In this document: in pieces, positions 35,227 to 44,314 of the stretch | How positions within the stretch are numbered: the first letter of the stretch is position 1 | Layout of the letters: each line of letters starts with the position of its first letter | Origin: Microbacterium paulum | GTDB taxonomy: Bacteria > Actinomycetota > Actinomycetes > Actinomycetales > Microbacteriaceae | Length of the DNA: 53,578 nt | Direction of reading: 5' to 3' | Assembly (NCBI RefSeq): GCF_015707995.1 | Contig: NZ_JAAGRY010000015.1 | Location: 1 to 53,578, forward strand | The notes under the pieces: model-generated | What the model was told of the DNA's origin: nothing | Databases searched by the model: none | The model's input: only the letters and a program-made list of their open reading frames with translations | Made by a program: the position numbers and the translations under genes

Positions 35227-36311
35227 GCGTTCTCTCCCGAGGGGGTGGCGGAGCCGGCGTGGGCGCCGGCGAGCGGAAGGTGAGCACGGCGCAGCGCTTC
35301 GGCCGCGTCGGGACCGGTGGCGAAGCCCAGGCGCGGCGCGACCTCGTCGCCGAGTAGCTGCAGCGAGCGCAGCGTCAGCTCGTGGGTCGCGGCGATCGAG
35401 TGCACCTGGAACGACACGTCGGTCGCGGCGTGCAGCGTCTCGTCGGCGGCGAGCGAGGCAACGACCTCGTCGACCGTGCCGACGTGGGTGTCGGTGATGC
35501 GCACGAGCTCGTCGATCGAAAGACCGTCGGTGTCGAGCCCGAACATCGAGCGGGCGAGGTCGCGCAGGCCCGCGTCGGCCAGTTCGAGCGCGCGCGTGCG
35601 GTTCTCGGGATCGACGACGAGGGCGGTCCGCGACGCCAGCACGCGCACCGGGGCGCCGTCCGGCAGCGCCGCGCGGTAGGCGTCGATGATCGGCAGCTGC
35701 AACTCGTGCAGGGGTGCGCCCGGGGCATCCGCCGGCCTCGGCTGCGTGCGCGAGAGCAGCAGCCCGTCGCCGCGCTCACCCGCCCGCCGGCCGCCGTCGG
35801 CCGAGAACGTCGCCTGCCAGATGCGCTCGCCGAGGTCGCCCGCGGCCGGGTAGATCTGCGAGGCGGTGCCGCGGATGCCACGACCGCCCAGCGCATCGAG
35901 CAGCACCTCGAAGTGCTCGGCGAAGATCTCGCGCCGACGGTCCGACTCACGCCCGAACGCCGTGAACGACGACGGCGTGCCGCCCGTCGCGAGGCCGAGC
36001 TGCACCCGCCCGCCGCTCAGCTGATCGAGCACGACGGCGTCTTCGGCGACCCGCAGCGGGTCGTCGATCGGCAGCGTGACCACTCCCGTGGCCAGCGCGA
36101 TGCGCGACGTGCGCTCGGCCGCCGCGGCGAGCAGCACGAACGGCGACGGCAGGCCGCCCTCATGCTCGCCGAAGTGGTGCTGCGCGACCCACGCCGAGGC
36201 GAAGCCACTGCGCTCGGCCTGCTCGATCTGCTCGAGCGCGAAGCGGTAGCGGTCGGCGGCGGGCGCGTCTTCGAGCAGGCGGGTGAAGAACCCGAGTCGG
36301 GGGCCGGTCAT
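35223..36311 (-). CDS. LLM-class FMN-dependent monooxygenase, KPN_01858-type
   Basis: This 362-residue luciferase-like flavin oxidoreductase has the family pattern RLGFFTRLLED, SAWVAQHHFGEHEGGLPSPFVLLAAAAERTSRI, TLPIDDPLRVAEDAVVLDQLSGGRVQLGLATGG and a TIM-barrel tail. LLM enzymes use FMNH2 and O2 to oxidise small organic compounds. The combination with a peptide-type ABC transporter and two CMD-like proteins matches the conserved neighbourhood of the KPN_01858 family (from memory). Its start overlaps the upstream ATPase stop and its stop overlaps the CMD start, so all are translationally coupled. Confidence 0.88.
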   Translation of the reverse strand: MTGPRLGFFTRLLEDAPAADRYRFALEQIEQAERSGFASAWVAQHHFGEHEGGLPSPFVLLAAAAERTSRIALATGVVTLPIDDPLRVAEDAVVLDQLSGGRVQLGLATGGTPSSFTAFGRESDRRREIFAEHFEVLLDALGGRGIRGTASQIYPAAGDLGERIWQATFSADGGRRAGERGDGLLLSRTQPRPADAPGAPLHELQLPIIDAYRAALPDGAPVRVLASRTALVVDPENRTRALELADAGLRDLARSMFGLDTDGLSIDELVRITDTHVGTVDEVVASLAADETLHAATDVSFQVHSIAATHELTLRSLQLLGDEVAPRLGFATGPDAAEALRRAHLPLAGAHAGSATPSGENA

Positions 36312-38017
36312 GCGTGCACCTCTTCTGATGAGCGTTCGGGGTCGGGGGTCGCGCCGCCGCGTCCGGCAGCGTCGCCGCGCAGCGACGCCCCCGGGATCGC
36401 GGCGAGCAGCTGGCGCGTGTAGGCGTGCTGGGGGCGCTCGAACACGGCCTGCGCCGTGCCGTATTCGACCTGGCGTCCGCGCTGCAGCACCGACACCGTG
36501 TCGGAGATCTGCCGCACCACGGCGAGATCGTGCGAGATGAACACGTACGTGAGGCCCAGCTCTTCTTGCAGCCGGGCGAGCAGCCGCAGGATCTGCGCCT
36601 GCACGGTCACGTCGAGCGCCGAGACGGCCTCGTCGAGCACGACGAGTTCGGGTTCGACGATGAGCGCCCGCGCGATCGCGACCCGCTGGCGCTGCCCGCC
36701 GGAGAGTTCACGCGGATGCCTCGACGCGATCTCGGGCGCGAGCGAGACCAGTTCGAGGTGGTGCGCGACCCTGTCGGCCCGGTCGGCGCGCGTGCCGACC
36801 CCGAAGTTCCGGAGCGGCTCGGCGAGGATGTCGGCGATGCGCTGACGTGGATCGAGCGAGGCGTACGGGTTCTGGTACACGAGCTGCGTGTGGCGGTGCA
36901 GCCGTCGCCGCTCGGCCGCCGAGCGCAGCGCCGTGACGTCGGTCTCACCCACCCGGATCGTGCCGCTCGTCGGCCGGTTGAACCCGGCGATCGAGCGCCC
37001 CGTGGTCGTCTTTCCCGACCCCGACTCGCCGACGAGGGCGTGCGTCGTGCCGCGCGCGACCGTGAACGACACGTCGTCGACGGCGAGCAATGGAGAACGG
37101 CCGGGGCGCCGGAACTCCTGCGTGAGTGCCGTGACCTCGACGAGCGCGTCGGTGCGGGCTGTGGATGCCGAGGCATCCGGCGCCACGCGCTCGACGACCC
37201 GGGCGAGCGAGGGCGCGTCGGCGAGCAGTGTGCGGGTGTAGTCGGAGGCGGGGGCGGCGAGCACGGCGCGCGTCGCCCCCTGCTCTTGCACGAGTCCCCC
37301 GCGCATGACGACGATCTGGTCGGAGCGGTCGGCCGCGACGGCGAGATCGTGGGTGATGAACAGGATGCCGGTGCCCGACTCGGCCCGCAGGTCGTCGAGC
37401 AGGTCGAGCACGGTGCGCTGCACCGTGACGTCGAGGGCGCTCGTGGGTTCGTCGGCGATGATCAGCTCGGGTTCGAGCGCGAGCGCGGCGGCGATCAGCA
37501 CCCGCTGGCGCATCCCGCCCGACAGCTCGTGCGGATACTGCCGGGCGCGCGCCTCGGGGTCGTCGATCCCCACGCGCTCCAGCAGATCGATGACCCGCGC
37601 CTGGATCTTGGCGCTGCTCTTCCAGCCGTGGATGCGCAGCGATTCGCCGACGCTCCACCCGATCGTGGCGACGGGGTTGAGCGAGTTGCCGGGGTCTTGC
37701 GGGATGAGCGCGATGCAACGGCCGCGCAGGTGCCGCCAGCGCCGCTCCGGCAGTCCGACGAGATCGGTGAGGCCGTCGGTGCGCTCGTTCAGGCGGATGC
37801 TGCCCGACGAGACGTGCCCGTTCGAGGCGAGCAGGCCGATGACCGACTGGGCGACCGTGGTCTTGCCCGACCCCGATTCGCCGACGAGCGCTGTGACAGC
37901 ACCCGCCTCGACGTCGAACGAGACGCCGCGGACGGCGTCGACCGGGCCGCTGCGGGTGCGGTACTGCACCGCGAGGTCGCGGATCGACAGCAGTGGTGCG
38001 CGCGTGGTGTCGCTCAC
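36308..38017 (-). CDS. Fused dipeptide/nickel-type ABC transporter ATPase (DppD-DppF type)
   Basis: This 569-residue protein consists of two complete ABC ATPase domains in tandem. Walker A GESGSGKTT occurs at about 46-54 and again in the second half. Signatures are ELSGGMRQR and ELSGGQRQR, Walker B sequences are IIADEPTSALDV and VVLDEAVSALDV, and HPRELSGG/YPHELSGG lead-ins mark the oligopeptide subfamily. The second Walker B reads DEAVSALD rather than the usual DEPTSALD. The GTG start (38017) overlaps the permease stop. It powers import through the two permeases upstream. Confidence 0.93.
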   Translation of the reverse strand: MSDTTRAPLLSIRDLAVQYRTRSGPVDAVRGVSFDVEAGAVTALVGESGSGKTTVAQSVIGLLASNGHVSSGSIRLNERTDGLTDLVGLPERRWRHLRGRCIALIPQDPGNSLNPVATIGWSVGESLRIHGWKSSAKIQARVIDLLERVGIDDPEARARQYPHELSGGMRQRVLIAAALALEPELIIADEPTSALDVTVQRTVLDLLDDLRAESGTGILFITHDLAVAADRSDQIVVMRGGLVQEQGATRAVLAAPASDYTRTLLADAPSLARVVERVAPDASASTARTDALVEVTALTQEFRRPGRSPLLAVDDVSFTVARGTTHALVGESGSGKTTTGRSIAGFNRPTSGTIRVGETDVTALRSAAERRRLHRHTQLVYQNPYASLDPRQRIADILAEPLRNFGVGTRADRADRVAHHLELVSLAPEIASRHPRELSGGQRQRVAIARALIVEPELVVLDEAVSALDVTVQAQILRLLARLQEELGLTYVFISHDLAVVRQISDTVSVLQRGRQVEYGTAQAVFERPQHAYTRQLLAAIPGASLRGDAAGRGGATPDPERSSEEVHA

Positions 38018-38952
38018 GAGGCATCCCCTCCCCGCAGCGCCTGGCTGAGGCGGTTGGTGGCGAGCACGACCAGGACGACGACGATACCCGGGAGCACCGT
38101 CAGCCACCACGCGGTCGCGACGTAGTTGCGACCCTCGGCGATGAGCAGGCCCCACTCGGGGGTCGGCGGCGGGGCGCCGTAGCCGAGAAAGCCGAGGGTC
38201 GAGATCTGCAGAATGGCCGAGCCGAACTGCAGCGCGGCGAGCGCGATGACGGGGGTGAGCGAATTGGGCAGGATGTGCCGCCACAGCACGCCGAAGAACG
38301 TGCCGCCCGAGCCGTACGCCGCCTCGACGAAATCGGTGACGCGCACGCTCACCACGCGGGAGCGCGCGAGGCGGGCGAACACCGCGATCGAGGTGACACC
38401 GACGGCGATCGCCGCGCTCGTCGTGCCGAAGCCGAGGAGGATCACGACGCTCAGCGACAGCAGCAGCGCGGGGATTGCGAGCAGCACGTCGACGACGCGC
38501 ATGAGCACCTCGTCGACCGCGCCGCCGAGCGCTCCGGCCGCGAGCCCGATCGCGGTACCGACGATGAGGCCGACGAGTACCGCGACGAGGGCCCCGATGA
38601 TCGACTGCGACGCCCCGTAGACGACGCGGGCGTAGAGGTCGCGGCCCGTGGCATCCGTGCCGAACCAGTGCTCGGCGCTCGGCGCCTGCAACGACGGCGC
38701 GACCGTCTCGGTCGGGCTCTGCCCGGTGAACAGCGCTGGAAAGAGCGCCCACGCGAGGGCGAGCACGATGACCAGCACCGGCACGATGAAGCCGAGGCGA
38801 CCGAGCGCGCGGCCCGCGCGACCTTCGCGACCCGGTCGACCCGAGCGCGCACCGTCGCTGGCTCCGGTCTGGGCGCCGGCGCCGGGCTGAGCGCCGGACG
38901 CGCGGGCGGGCGTCGTCAGGCGGGCGGAGGCGTCGGGGGCGGCAAGGGTCAT
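38014..38952 (-). CDS. ABC transporter permease (DppC type)
   Basis: This 312-residue inner-membrane permease has six hydrophobic helices after a disordered Gly/Ala/Arg-rich N-terminus of about 50 residues. HWFGTDATGRDLYARVVYGASQSI and the EAA loop EAAYGSGGTFFGVLWRHILPN are characteristic of the DppC/OppC group. It pairs with the DppB-type permease, whose stop overlaps its start (ATGA). Confidence 0.92.
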   Translation of the reverse strand: MTLAAPDASARLTTPARASGAQPGAGAQTGASDGARSGRPGREGRAGRALGRLGFIVPVLVIVLALAWALFPALFTGQSPTETVAPSLQAPSAEHWFGTDATGRDLYARVVYGASQSIIGALVAVLVGLIVGTAIGLAAGALGGAVDEVLMRVVDVLLAIPALLLSLSVVILLGFGTTSAAIAVGVTSIAVFARLARSRVVSVRVTDFVEAAYGSGGTFFGVLWRHILPNSLTPVIALAALQFGSAILQISTLGFLGYGAPPPTPEWGLLIAEGRNYVATAWWLTVLPGIVVVLVVLATNRLSQALRGGDAS

Positions 38953-40013
38953 CGCGGGTCTCCGTCTGAGAGGCCGGCGGTGACGACCGCGGCCAGGTCG
39001 GGCTGGGTGGCGGGCACGTCGCCGTCGAGTTCAGACGCCGAGGTCAGCTCGCTGGCCACGGTCGTGGGGGCATTCCCGCGCGCCCGGCCGGGGCCCCGCA
39101 GCCGCGCGTCGAGCACGGGGTAGAGCAGGTCGACGATCAGATTGATCACGACGAAGGCGACCGTCGAGATCACGACGACGGCCAGGAGCACCGGGGTGTC
39201 GCGGTTGGCGACGGCCTGCGCGGTGAGCTGGCCGATGCCGGCGCGCGCGAACACCGTCTCGGTCACGACGGCGCCGCCGACGAGCTCACCGAACAGCAGC
39301 CCCGCCATCGTGAGGGTCGGGAGCATCGCGTTCCGGGCGACGTTTCTCCACAGCAACCACGAGGTCGAGGCGCCACGGGCGCGCACGACGGTCACGAACG
39401 GCTGCTCGCGCACCTCGTCGATCGAGCGCATCAGCACCTGGGCGAGGGGAGCGGCGATCGGGATCGCGAGGGTGATCACGGGCAGGATCAGCGCCTGCAC
39501 CGGATCGGCGCCGATCACCGGCACCCAGCCGAGGCGGAACGAGAAGATCTGGATGAGGATGATGCCGATCCAGAACACCGGCAGCGAGACGAACAGCGGC
39601 GGGATGCCACGGAACACCCGGCGCAGCGGCTGTGTGGCGCCGTAGGTGGCGGTGAAGGCGATCGTCACGGCGAGGAGCACCGCGAGCATGAGCCCGAGCA
39701 CCGCGAGGGTGAGGGTCGGCGGCAGCGCCGTCGCGATCAGGTCCGACACCGACGCACCGCTCGCGACCGAGTAGCCGAAGTCGCCGGTGAGGAACCCGGC
39801 GATCGAGCGCGCGTACTGCACGATCAGGGGCTGGTCGGCGCCGAGCGACTCGCGGATCGCCTGGATCTGCTCAGGGGTGAGACCGAGCTCGGGGCTCGCG
39901 TAGCGCGCGATGATCGCGTCGCCCGGCAGCGCCGCCAGCAGAAGATAGGCCGCCGTGTAGGCCAGGACGAGCACGAGGATCGCCTGGCCCACACGACGGA
40001 GGACGTACGCCAT
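38949..40013 (-). CDS. ABC transporter permease (DppB type)
   Basis: This 354-residue permease starts MAYVLRRVGQAILVLVLAYT and contains the family-typical PGDAIIARYASPELGLTPEQIQAIRESLGADQP periplasmic loop. It has six helices and the EAA loop VVRARGASTSWLLWRNVARNAMLP. The last 45 residues are a polar, Ala/Thr/Glu-rich extension not usual for the family. It begins 6 nt after the substrate-binding protein gene. Confidence 0.92.
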   Translation of the reverse strand: MAYVLRRVGQAILVLVLAYTAAYLLLAALPGDAIIARYASPELGLTPEQIQAIRESLGADQPLIVQYARSIAGFLTGDFGYSVASGASVSDLIATALPPTLTLAVLGLMLAVLLAVTIAFTATYGATQPLRRVFRGIPPLFVSLPVFWIGIILIQIFSFRLGWVPVIGADPVQALILPVITLAIPIAAPLAQVLMRSIDEVREQPFVTVVRARGASTSWLLWRNVARNAMLPTLTMAGLLFGELVGGAVVTETVFARAGIGQLTAQAVANRDTPVLLAVVVISTVAFVVINLIVDLLYPVLDARLRGPGRARGNAPTTVASELTSASELDGDVPATQPDLAAVVTAGLSDGDPR

Positions 40014-40019
40014 GAAGGG

Positions 40020-41675
40020 TCAGCCCACCAGCCAGGTCGAGTAGAACGAGGGACGTCCGACCGACTCGGTCTCGAAACCGTGCACCTTCGAGGTGAGGCC
40101 GAACACCTGCGGCTCTTCGAAGATCGGCAGGATGTAGGCGTTCTCGGCCAGGTACCTCTGCGACGCCTCGGAGGCCGCCTGACGCTCGTCGGTCGTCGGC
40201 TCGGAGGCGATCGCGAGCAGCAGCGTGTCGAGCTCGGGGTCGCCGATGGTCTGGTCGGCCGGGTTGAGGTTCAGCAGCGTATTGCGGTTCTTCGAGTAGT
40301 ACTGCGACTTCAGCACGTCGAAGTCAGCGCGGCCGACCATCGAGTGGTACACCTGGATCGTCGACTGGTCGGTCGAGGCCTTCGTCTGTGCGGCCATGTC
40401 GCCGGCGAACAGCGACACCTCGATGCCGAGCTTGCCCAGCTGCTCCTGGATCAGCGTCACGACCTCTTTCGACCGCGGCTGCGGCAGTGCCTCGTTGAAG
40501 GTGAGCGACAGCTTCTCGCCGTCTTTCTGGCGCGTGCCGTCGCTGCCGAGCGTCCAACCGGCCTCGTCGAGCAGCTTCGCGGCCTTGTCGGGGTCGTACG
40601 TGTAGTACTCGGAGGTGTCGACGTAGCCGAGCGCAGTCTTGGCGAGCGCACCGGTCGCGAGCGGGTAGTTGGCGGTGAAGAGCGTGTCGACGATCTGCTG
40701 CCGGTCGATACCCGCGATGATCGCCTGGCGCACGCGCACGTCTTCGAGGCGGGGTTCGCGGAAGCGGAAACTCAGCCCGTTGTTGACGCCGTTCGTGGCG
40801 GCGGCGTGCAGCGACAGGCCGGATGCCGCGAACTGCGCCTCGTCGGGAGCGGGGATGTTCCGGGCGATGTCGGCCTGGCCGGCGACGACGGTGCCCACGC
40901 GCACGCTGTTCTCGGCCGCGACGACGTAGTCGACGCCGTCGAGGTAGGCCGCGCCCTGGTGCTTGAGCGATGCCGGTGCCCAGTCGTAGTCCTTGCGCGC
41001 GGTGACCGAGGTCTTCGTGCCGATCTCTTCGCCCGAGATCACGAACGGGCCGCTGCCGATGATGTCGGTCGCGTTGCCGGGGCCGAAGCCTTCGCTCGCG
41101 CGGTCGAGCGTGGCATCCGACAGCAGGCCCGAGTTGATCGTCGAGACCGCCTGGGCGAATCCGGGCGAGGGGGCGGTGAAGTGGAAGACCACCGTGTCGT
41201 CGTCGACGACCTCGCCGTGGTCGTAGTTGTTGATCGCCTCAGAGACGGGCAGGGCCCGGTCTTTGTCGCCCTTGCCGTAGAGGTCGATGTTCTTCACGAC
41301 GTTCGCCGCGGTGAGCGGGGTGCCGTCGGAGTAGGTGACCCCCTGGCGCAGATCGAAGGTGTACTCGGTGGCGTCGTCGTTGACCGTGTAGTCGGTCGCG
41401 ATCCACGGTTCGAGTTCGAGCGTCTCGGGGTTCTGGTAGAGCAGGCGGTCGGTGATGTTGTTCACGAGACCCCCGTTCGGGTAGAAGCCGGCCGACGGCG
41501 GATACAGCGTCGTCCAGGTCTGCGGCTCGAGATAGGTGAGCGTGCCGCCCTGCTGCGGCGCGGCGTCGGACTCAGAGGCGGCGGGTGTGCCGGCGCCCGA
41601 GGCGCAGCCGGTGATGAGGGCGAGGGCGGCGAGGGCGAATGCCCCCGCGAGCGCCGTGCGGGTGAAGCGGGACAT
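40020..41675 (-). CDS. ABC transporter substrate-binding lipoprotein (SBP_bac_5)
   Basis: This 551-residue extracytoplasmic binding protein has a signal peptide ending in the lipobox LITGC (Cys24), so it is lipid-anchored outside the membrane. The mature part matches the peptide/nickel family: GGTLTYLEPQTWTTLYPPS, TYSDGTPLTAANVV, IIGSGPFVI, VRVGTVVAGQADIA and VRQAIIAGIDRQQIV. In this context it probably corresponds to the KPN_01854-type binding proteins associated with LLM/CMD genes (from memory). The ligand is unknown. It is the first gene of the nine-gene operon; a CAGGAGA ribosome site and a phased GTCAC array precede it. Confidence 0.92.
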   Translation of the reverse strand: MSRFTRTALAGAFALAALALITGCASGAGTPAASESDAAPQQGGTLTYLEPQTWTTLYPPSAGFYPNGGLVNNITDRLLYQNPETLELEPWIATDYTVNDDATEYTFDLRQGVTYSDGTPLTAANVVKNIDLYGKGDKDRALPVSEAINNYDHGEVVDDDTVVFHFTAPSPGFAQAVSTINSGLLSDATLDRASEGFGPGNATDIIGSGPFVISGEEIGTKTSVTARKDYDWAPASLKHQGAAYLDGVDYVVAAENSVRVGTVVAGQADIARNIPAPDEAQFAASGLSLHAAATNGVNNGLSFRFREPRLEDVRVRQAIIAGIDRQQIVDTLFTANYPLATGALAKTALGYVDTSEYYTYDPDKAAKLLDEAGWTLGSDGTRQKDGEKLSLTFNEALPQPRSKEVVTLIQEQLGKLGIEVSLFAGDMAAQTKASTDQSTIQVYHSMVGRADFDVLKSQYYSKNRNTLLNLNPADQTIGDPELDTLLLAIASEPTTDERQAASEASQRYLAENAYILPIFEEPQVFGLTSKVHGFETESVGRPSFYSTWLVG

Positions 41676-41770
41676 GGGTGTCTCCTGGACTGCGCGGCCC
41701 TTGCGGGCGCGCGCTGCGGTGTGCGGGATGCCTCAGCCCACCACGCGCTCCACCCGGGCACCAGCCGGAG

Positions 41771-41806
41771 GTCACCGTTCGTTACGGTGCGTCACGGAAC
41801 GTCACA
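41771..41806. promoter_or_regulatory. Four phased GT(C/T)AC repeats upstream of the transporter operon
   Basis: GTCACC, GTTACG, GTCACG and GTCACA begin at 41771, 41781, 41791 and 41801, exactly 10 bp apart, so all face the same side of the helix. Overlapping them, CACCGT (41773-41778) and ACGGTG (41784-41789) form a 6-5-6 inverted repeat. The array lies about 100 bp before the binding-protein start, in the gap after treY, and is a likely operator. Confidence 0.6.
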
Positions 41807-41828
41807 AACCGCCGCGCCGGGGCGCGCG

Positions 41829-44309
41829 TCAGACCCGGGCGAGGAGGGCGACCGGGTAGCGGTCGAGCAGCGTCGCGAGCGGCACGAGACCACCGCTGAC
41901 CTCGGCGCCGGTCAGTTCGTCGCGCCAGTCGCCGGTGGGCACGAGCACCGCGGTGTCGCCCCAGCCGCCGCGCGCGGCAAGACCCACGGGCAGGCGCGTC
42001 GCGACGGCGATCACGCCGCCGCGGTCGAACGCGAGCGCGTGCTCGCGTGCCGCACCGACCACCGGCAGCGGGGCGTAGCGCGCGAACAGCTCGGGCCGGT
42101 CGCGGCGCAGCCGCAGCGCCCGGGTCACGAGCAGCAGCTTGGCCGCACCCGTGTCGTCGACCTCAGGCATCCACCCTTCGTCGATGCGGGCGAGGAGGGC
42201 GCGGCGCACGTCGATGTCGACGAGCCGGCGGTTGTCGGGGTCGACGAGCGAGTGGTCCCAGAGCTCGGTGCCCTGGTACACGTCGGGCACGCCGGGGCCG
42301 GCGAGCTGCAGCAGCTTCGCGGCGAGACCGTTCGAGCGGCCGGGGGCCGCGATCTCGGCGACGAAGCGTTCCACGAGGGGGCGGGCGTGGCCCACCGCGG
42401 CGTCGACGAGGCCGCGCACGCGGGCCTCGAACGAGGCATCCGGGTCTTCCCACGTCGTGCCGACCCCGCCTTCGCGGGCGGCCTTCTCGGCGTAGGCGTG
42501 CAGGCGGTCGCCGAGGTCGGCGCCCGGCACCCACGCGCCGACGACGGCCTGCCACAGCAGGTTGTCGAGCGGTCCGTCACCGGTCGACGCGGCGGCGCGC
42601 AGTTCGCCGAGCACGGCGGCCCAGCGCTCGGGGAGCTCGGCGAGCACCGCGAGGCGCGCACGGGTGTCTTCGGAGCGCTTGGTGTCGTGCGTCGTCAGGG
42701 CGGTGAGGGCGTGCGGCCACGCCGCCTGCCGGCGCGCGAACGCCTCGTGCAGATCGGCGACCGTGGCGGCGAAGTGCGCGGGATCGCCGCCGACCTCGGT
42801 CAGCGAGGTGAGACGGCTGTAGCGGTAGAACGCGCGGTCTTCGACGCCCTTGGCCATGACCGGCCCGGTCGTCTGCATGAACCGGCGAGAGAACTCGGTG
42901 CCCGCCTCGGCGGCGAGCGGTGCGAGCGCGGCGATCGCGTCGGAGAGGTCGGGGCGACGGGTGGATGCCTCGGTCGCGGCGTGCGCGACGTGCTCGGTCC
43001 CTGCGGGCAGATACGCGCGGTAGACCGGGAAGGCGGCGAGCAATGCGGCGAGCGCGTCGCGCGCGACCGCGTCGCCGAGCTGCGCGCGGACGGACTCCGG
43101 GAGGGTGCGCACCAGCCGGCCCACTTCGGCGGCCTGCGAGGTGTCGGCGATCTCGCGCTTGGTCGTCGCGATGAGCTCGGCCCAGGCCTGCGGCGCCCCA
43201 CGCAGCGCCGTGTCGAGGTCGGTGAGGGGCGCCTCGCCGGCCGGGTCGATGAGCACGCGGTCGATCTCGCCGAGCGCGTCGTACCCGGTCGTGCCGTCGG
43301 TGGTCCACCAGCCCGGCAGCTGCTCGCCCGGCTCGAGGATCTTCTCGATCGCGAGGTAGGGGCGGCGCGCCGGGGCGCCCGGTGCAAGGTCGGCGCCGGG
43401 GGCAACGCCGGCGGCGGCGCCCTCGGCGGCGGCGCGCGTCGCCTCGGCGGCGAGGCGGTCGAGGTAGCCGCCAGGGTCGGCGAGGCCGTCGGGGTGGTCG
43501 ATGCGCAGGCCGTCGACGAGCCCCTCGCGCACCCACCGCAGCACCTCGGTGTGGCTCGCGTCGAACACGTCGGGCAGCTCCACCCGCACCCCGGCGAGCG
43601 AGGTCACGGTGAAAAAGCGCCGGTAGTTCAGCACCTCGGCGTCGCGACGCCAGAACGCGAGCGTCCAATGCTGGCGCGCGAGCACATCGCGCACGCCCGC
43701 CGCATCGCTCGTCACGTGCAGCGGCTCGGTGCCCGGCGCGAGCGGCAGCACCAGGTCGTAATACCGGGCCGTGCCGAACGCGTCGAGGTCGACCGCGGCC
43801 GCGGCATCCGTCTCACCCTCGAACGGGGCGCCGGCCGGAGCGACGGTCACTTCGCCCGCGGCGATCACCTCGTCGAGCTCGGCGCCGAGCACCGGGAGCA
43901 CGACGCGACCGTCGCCGTGGTCCCAGTCGATGTCGAATGACTCGGCATGGCGCGAGGCGCGGCCGAAGGTGAGCACGTCCCACCACCACGGGTTCTGCAT
44001 CGGCGCGGCGACACCCTGGTGGTTCGGCACGATGTCGACCAGCGTGCCGAGGCCTGCCGCGCGGGCCGCGGCCGAGAACCGGGCCAGGCCCTCGGGGCCG
44101 CCGCGCGAGGCATCCACGCGGGTGGGATCGACGACGTCGTAGCCGTGGTCCGACCCCTCGGTCGCCTGCAGGATCGGCGACAGGTACGCCCAGTCGACGC
44201 CGAGGTCGCGCAGGTACGGCACGACGTCCGCCGCGGCATCCAGGTCGAACTCCGCGCGCACCTGCAGGCGATAGGTCGATGCGGGCGCACTCTTCCGTCG
44301 AGGGCTCAC
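41829..44309 (-). CDS. treY: Malto-oligosyltrehalose synthase
   Basis: This 826-residue GH13 enzyme converts the reducing end of maltodextrin to a trehalose unit by internal transglycosylation. STYRLQVRAEFDLDAAADVVPYL, DWAYLSPILQATEGSDHGYDV and DIVPNHQG mark the N-terminal barrel. The nucleophile is in DGLRIDHPDGL (Asp271) and the acid/base in LAIEKILEPGEQLP (Glu322). An Ala-rich insert (about 285-318) separates these motifs. VPDVYQGTELWDHSLVDPDNRR is typical of TreY. The GTG start lies 5 nt after the treX stop, so the two are co-translated. It supplies substrate to TreZ. Confidence 0.95.
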   Translation of the reverse strand: MSPRRKSAPASTYRLQVRAEFDLDAAADVVPYLRDLGVDWAYLSPILQATEGSDHGYDVVDPTRVDASRGGPEGLARFSAAARAAGLGTLVDIVPNHQGVAAPMQNPWWWDVLTFGRASRHAESFDIDWDHGDGRVVLPVLGAELDEVIAAGEVTVAPAGAPFEGETDAAAAVDLDAFGTARYYDLVLPLAPGTEPLHVTSDAAGVRDVLARQHWTLAFWRRDAEVLNYRRFFTVTSLAGVRVELPDVFDASHTEVLRWVREGLVDGLRIDHPDGLADPGGYLDRLAAEATRAAAEGAAAGVAPGADLAPGAPARRPYLAIEKILEPGEQLPGWWTTDGTTGYDALGEIDRVLIDPAGEAPLTDLDTALRGAPQAWAELIATTKREIADTSQAAEVGRLVRTLPESVRAQLGDAVARDALAALLAAFPVYRAYLPAGTEHVAHAATEASTRRPDLSDAIAALAPLAAEAGTEFSRRFMQTTGPVMAKGVEDRAFYRYSRLTSLTEVGGDPAHFAATVADLHEAFARRQAAWPHALTALTTHDTKRSEDTRARLAVLAELPERWAAVLGELRAAASTGDGPLDNLLWQAVVGAWVPGADLGDRLHAYAEKAAREGGVGTTWEDPDASFEARVRGLVDAAVGHARPLVERFVAEIAAPGRSNGLAAKLLQLAGPGVPDVYQGTELWDHSLVDPDNRRLVDIDVRRALLARIDEGWMPEVDDTGAAKLLLVTRALRLRRDRPELFARYAPLPVVGAAREHALAFDRGGVIAVATRLPVGLAARGGWGDTAVLVPTGDWRDELTGAEVSGGLVPLATLLDRYPVALLARV

Positions 44310-44314
44310 GGGGA

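Noticed and set aside
40080..43940. A 1286-codon open frame on the plus strand
   Set aside because: It runs antisense to the binding-protein gene, the gap and treY. Its low-complexity Val/Gly/Arg/Leu-rich content is what reverse reading of high-GC codons produces. The minus-strand genes have full family motifs.
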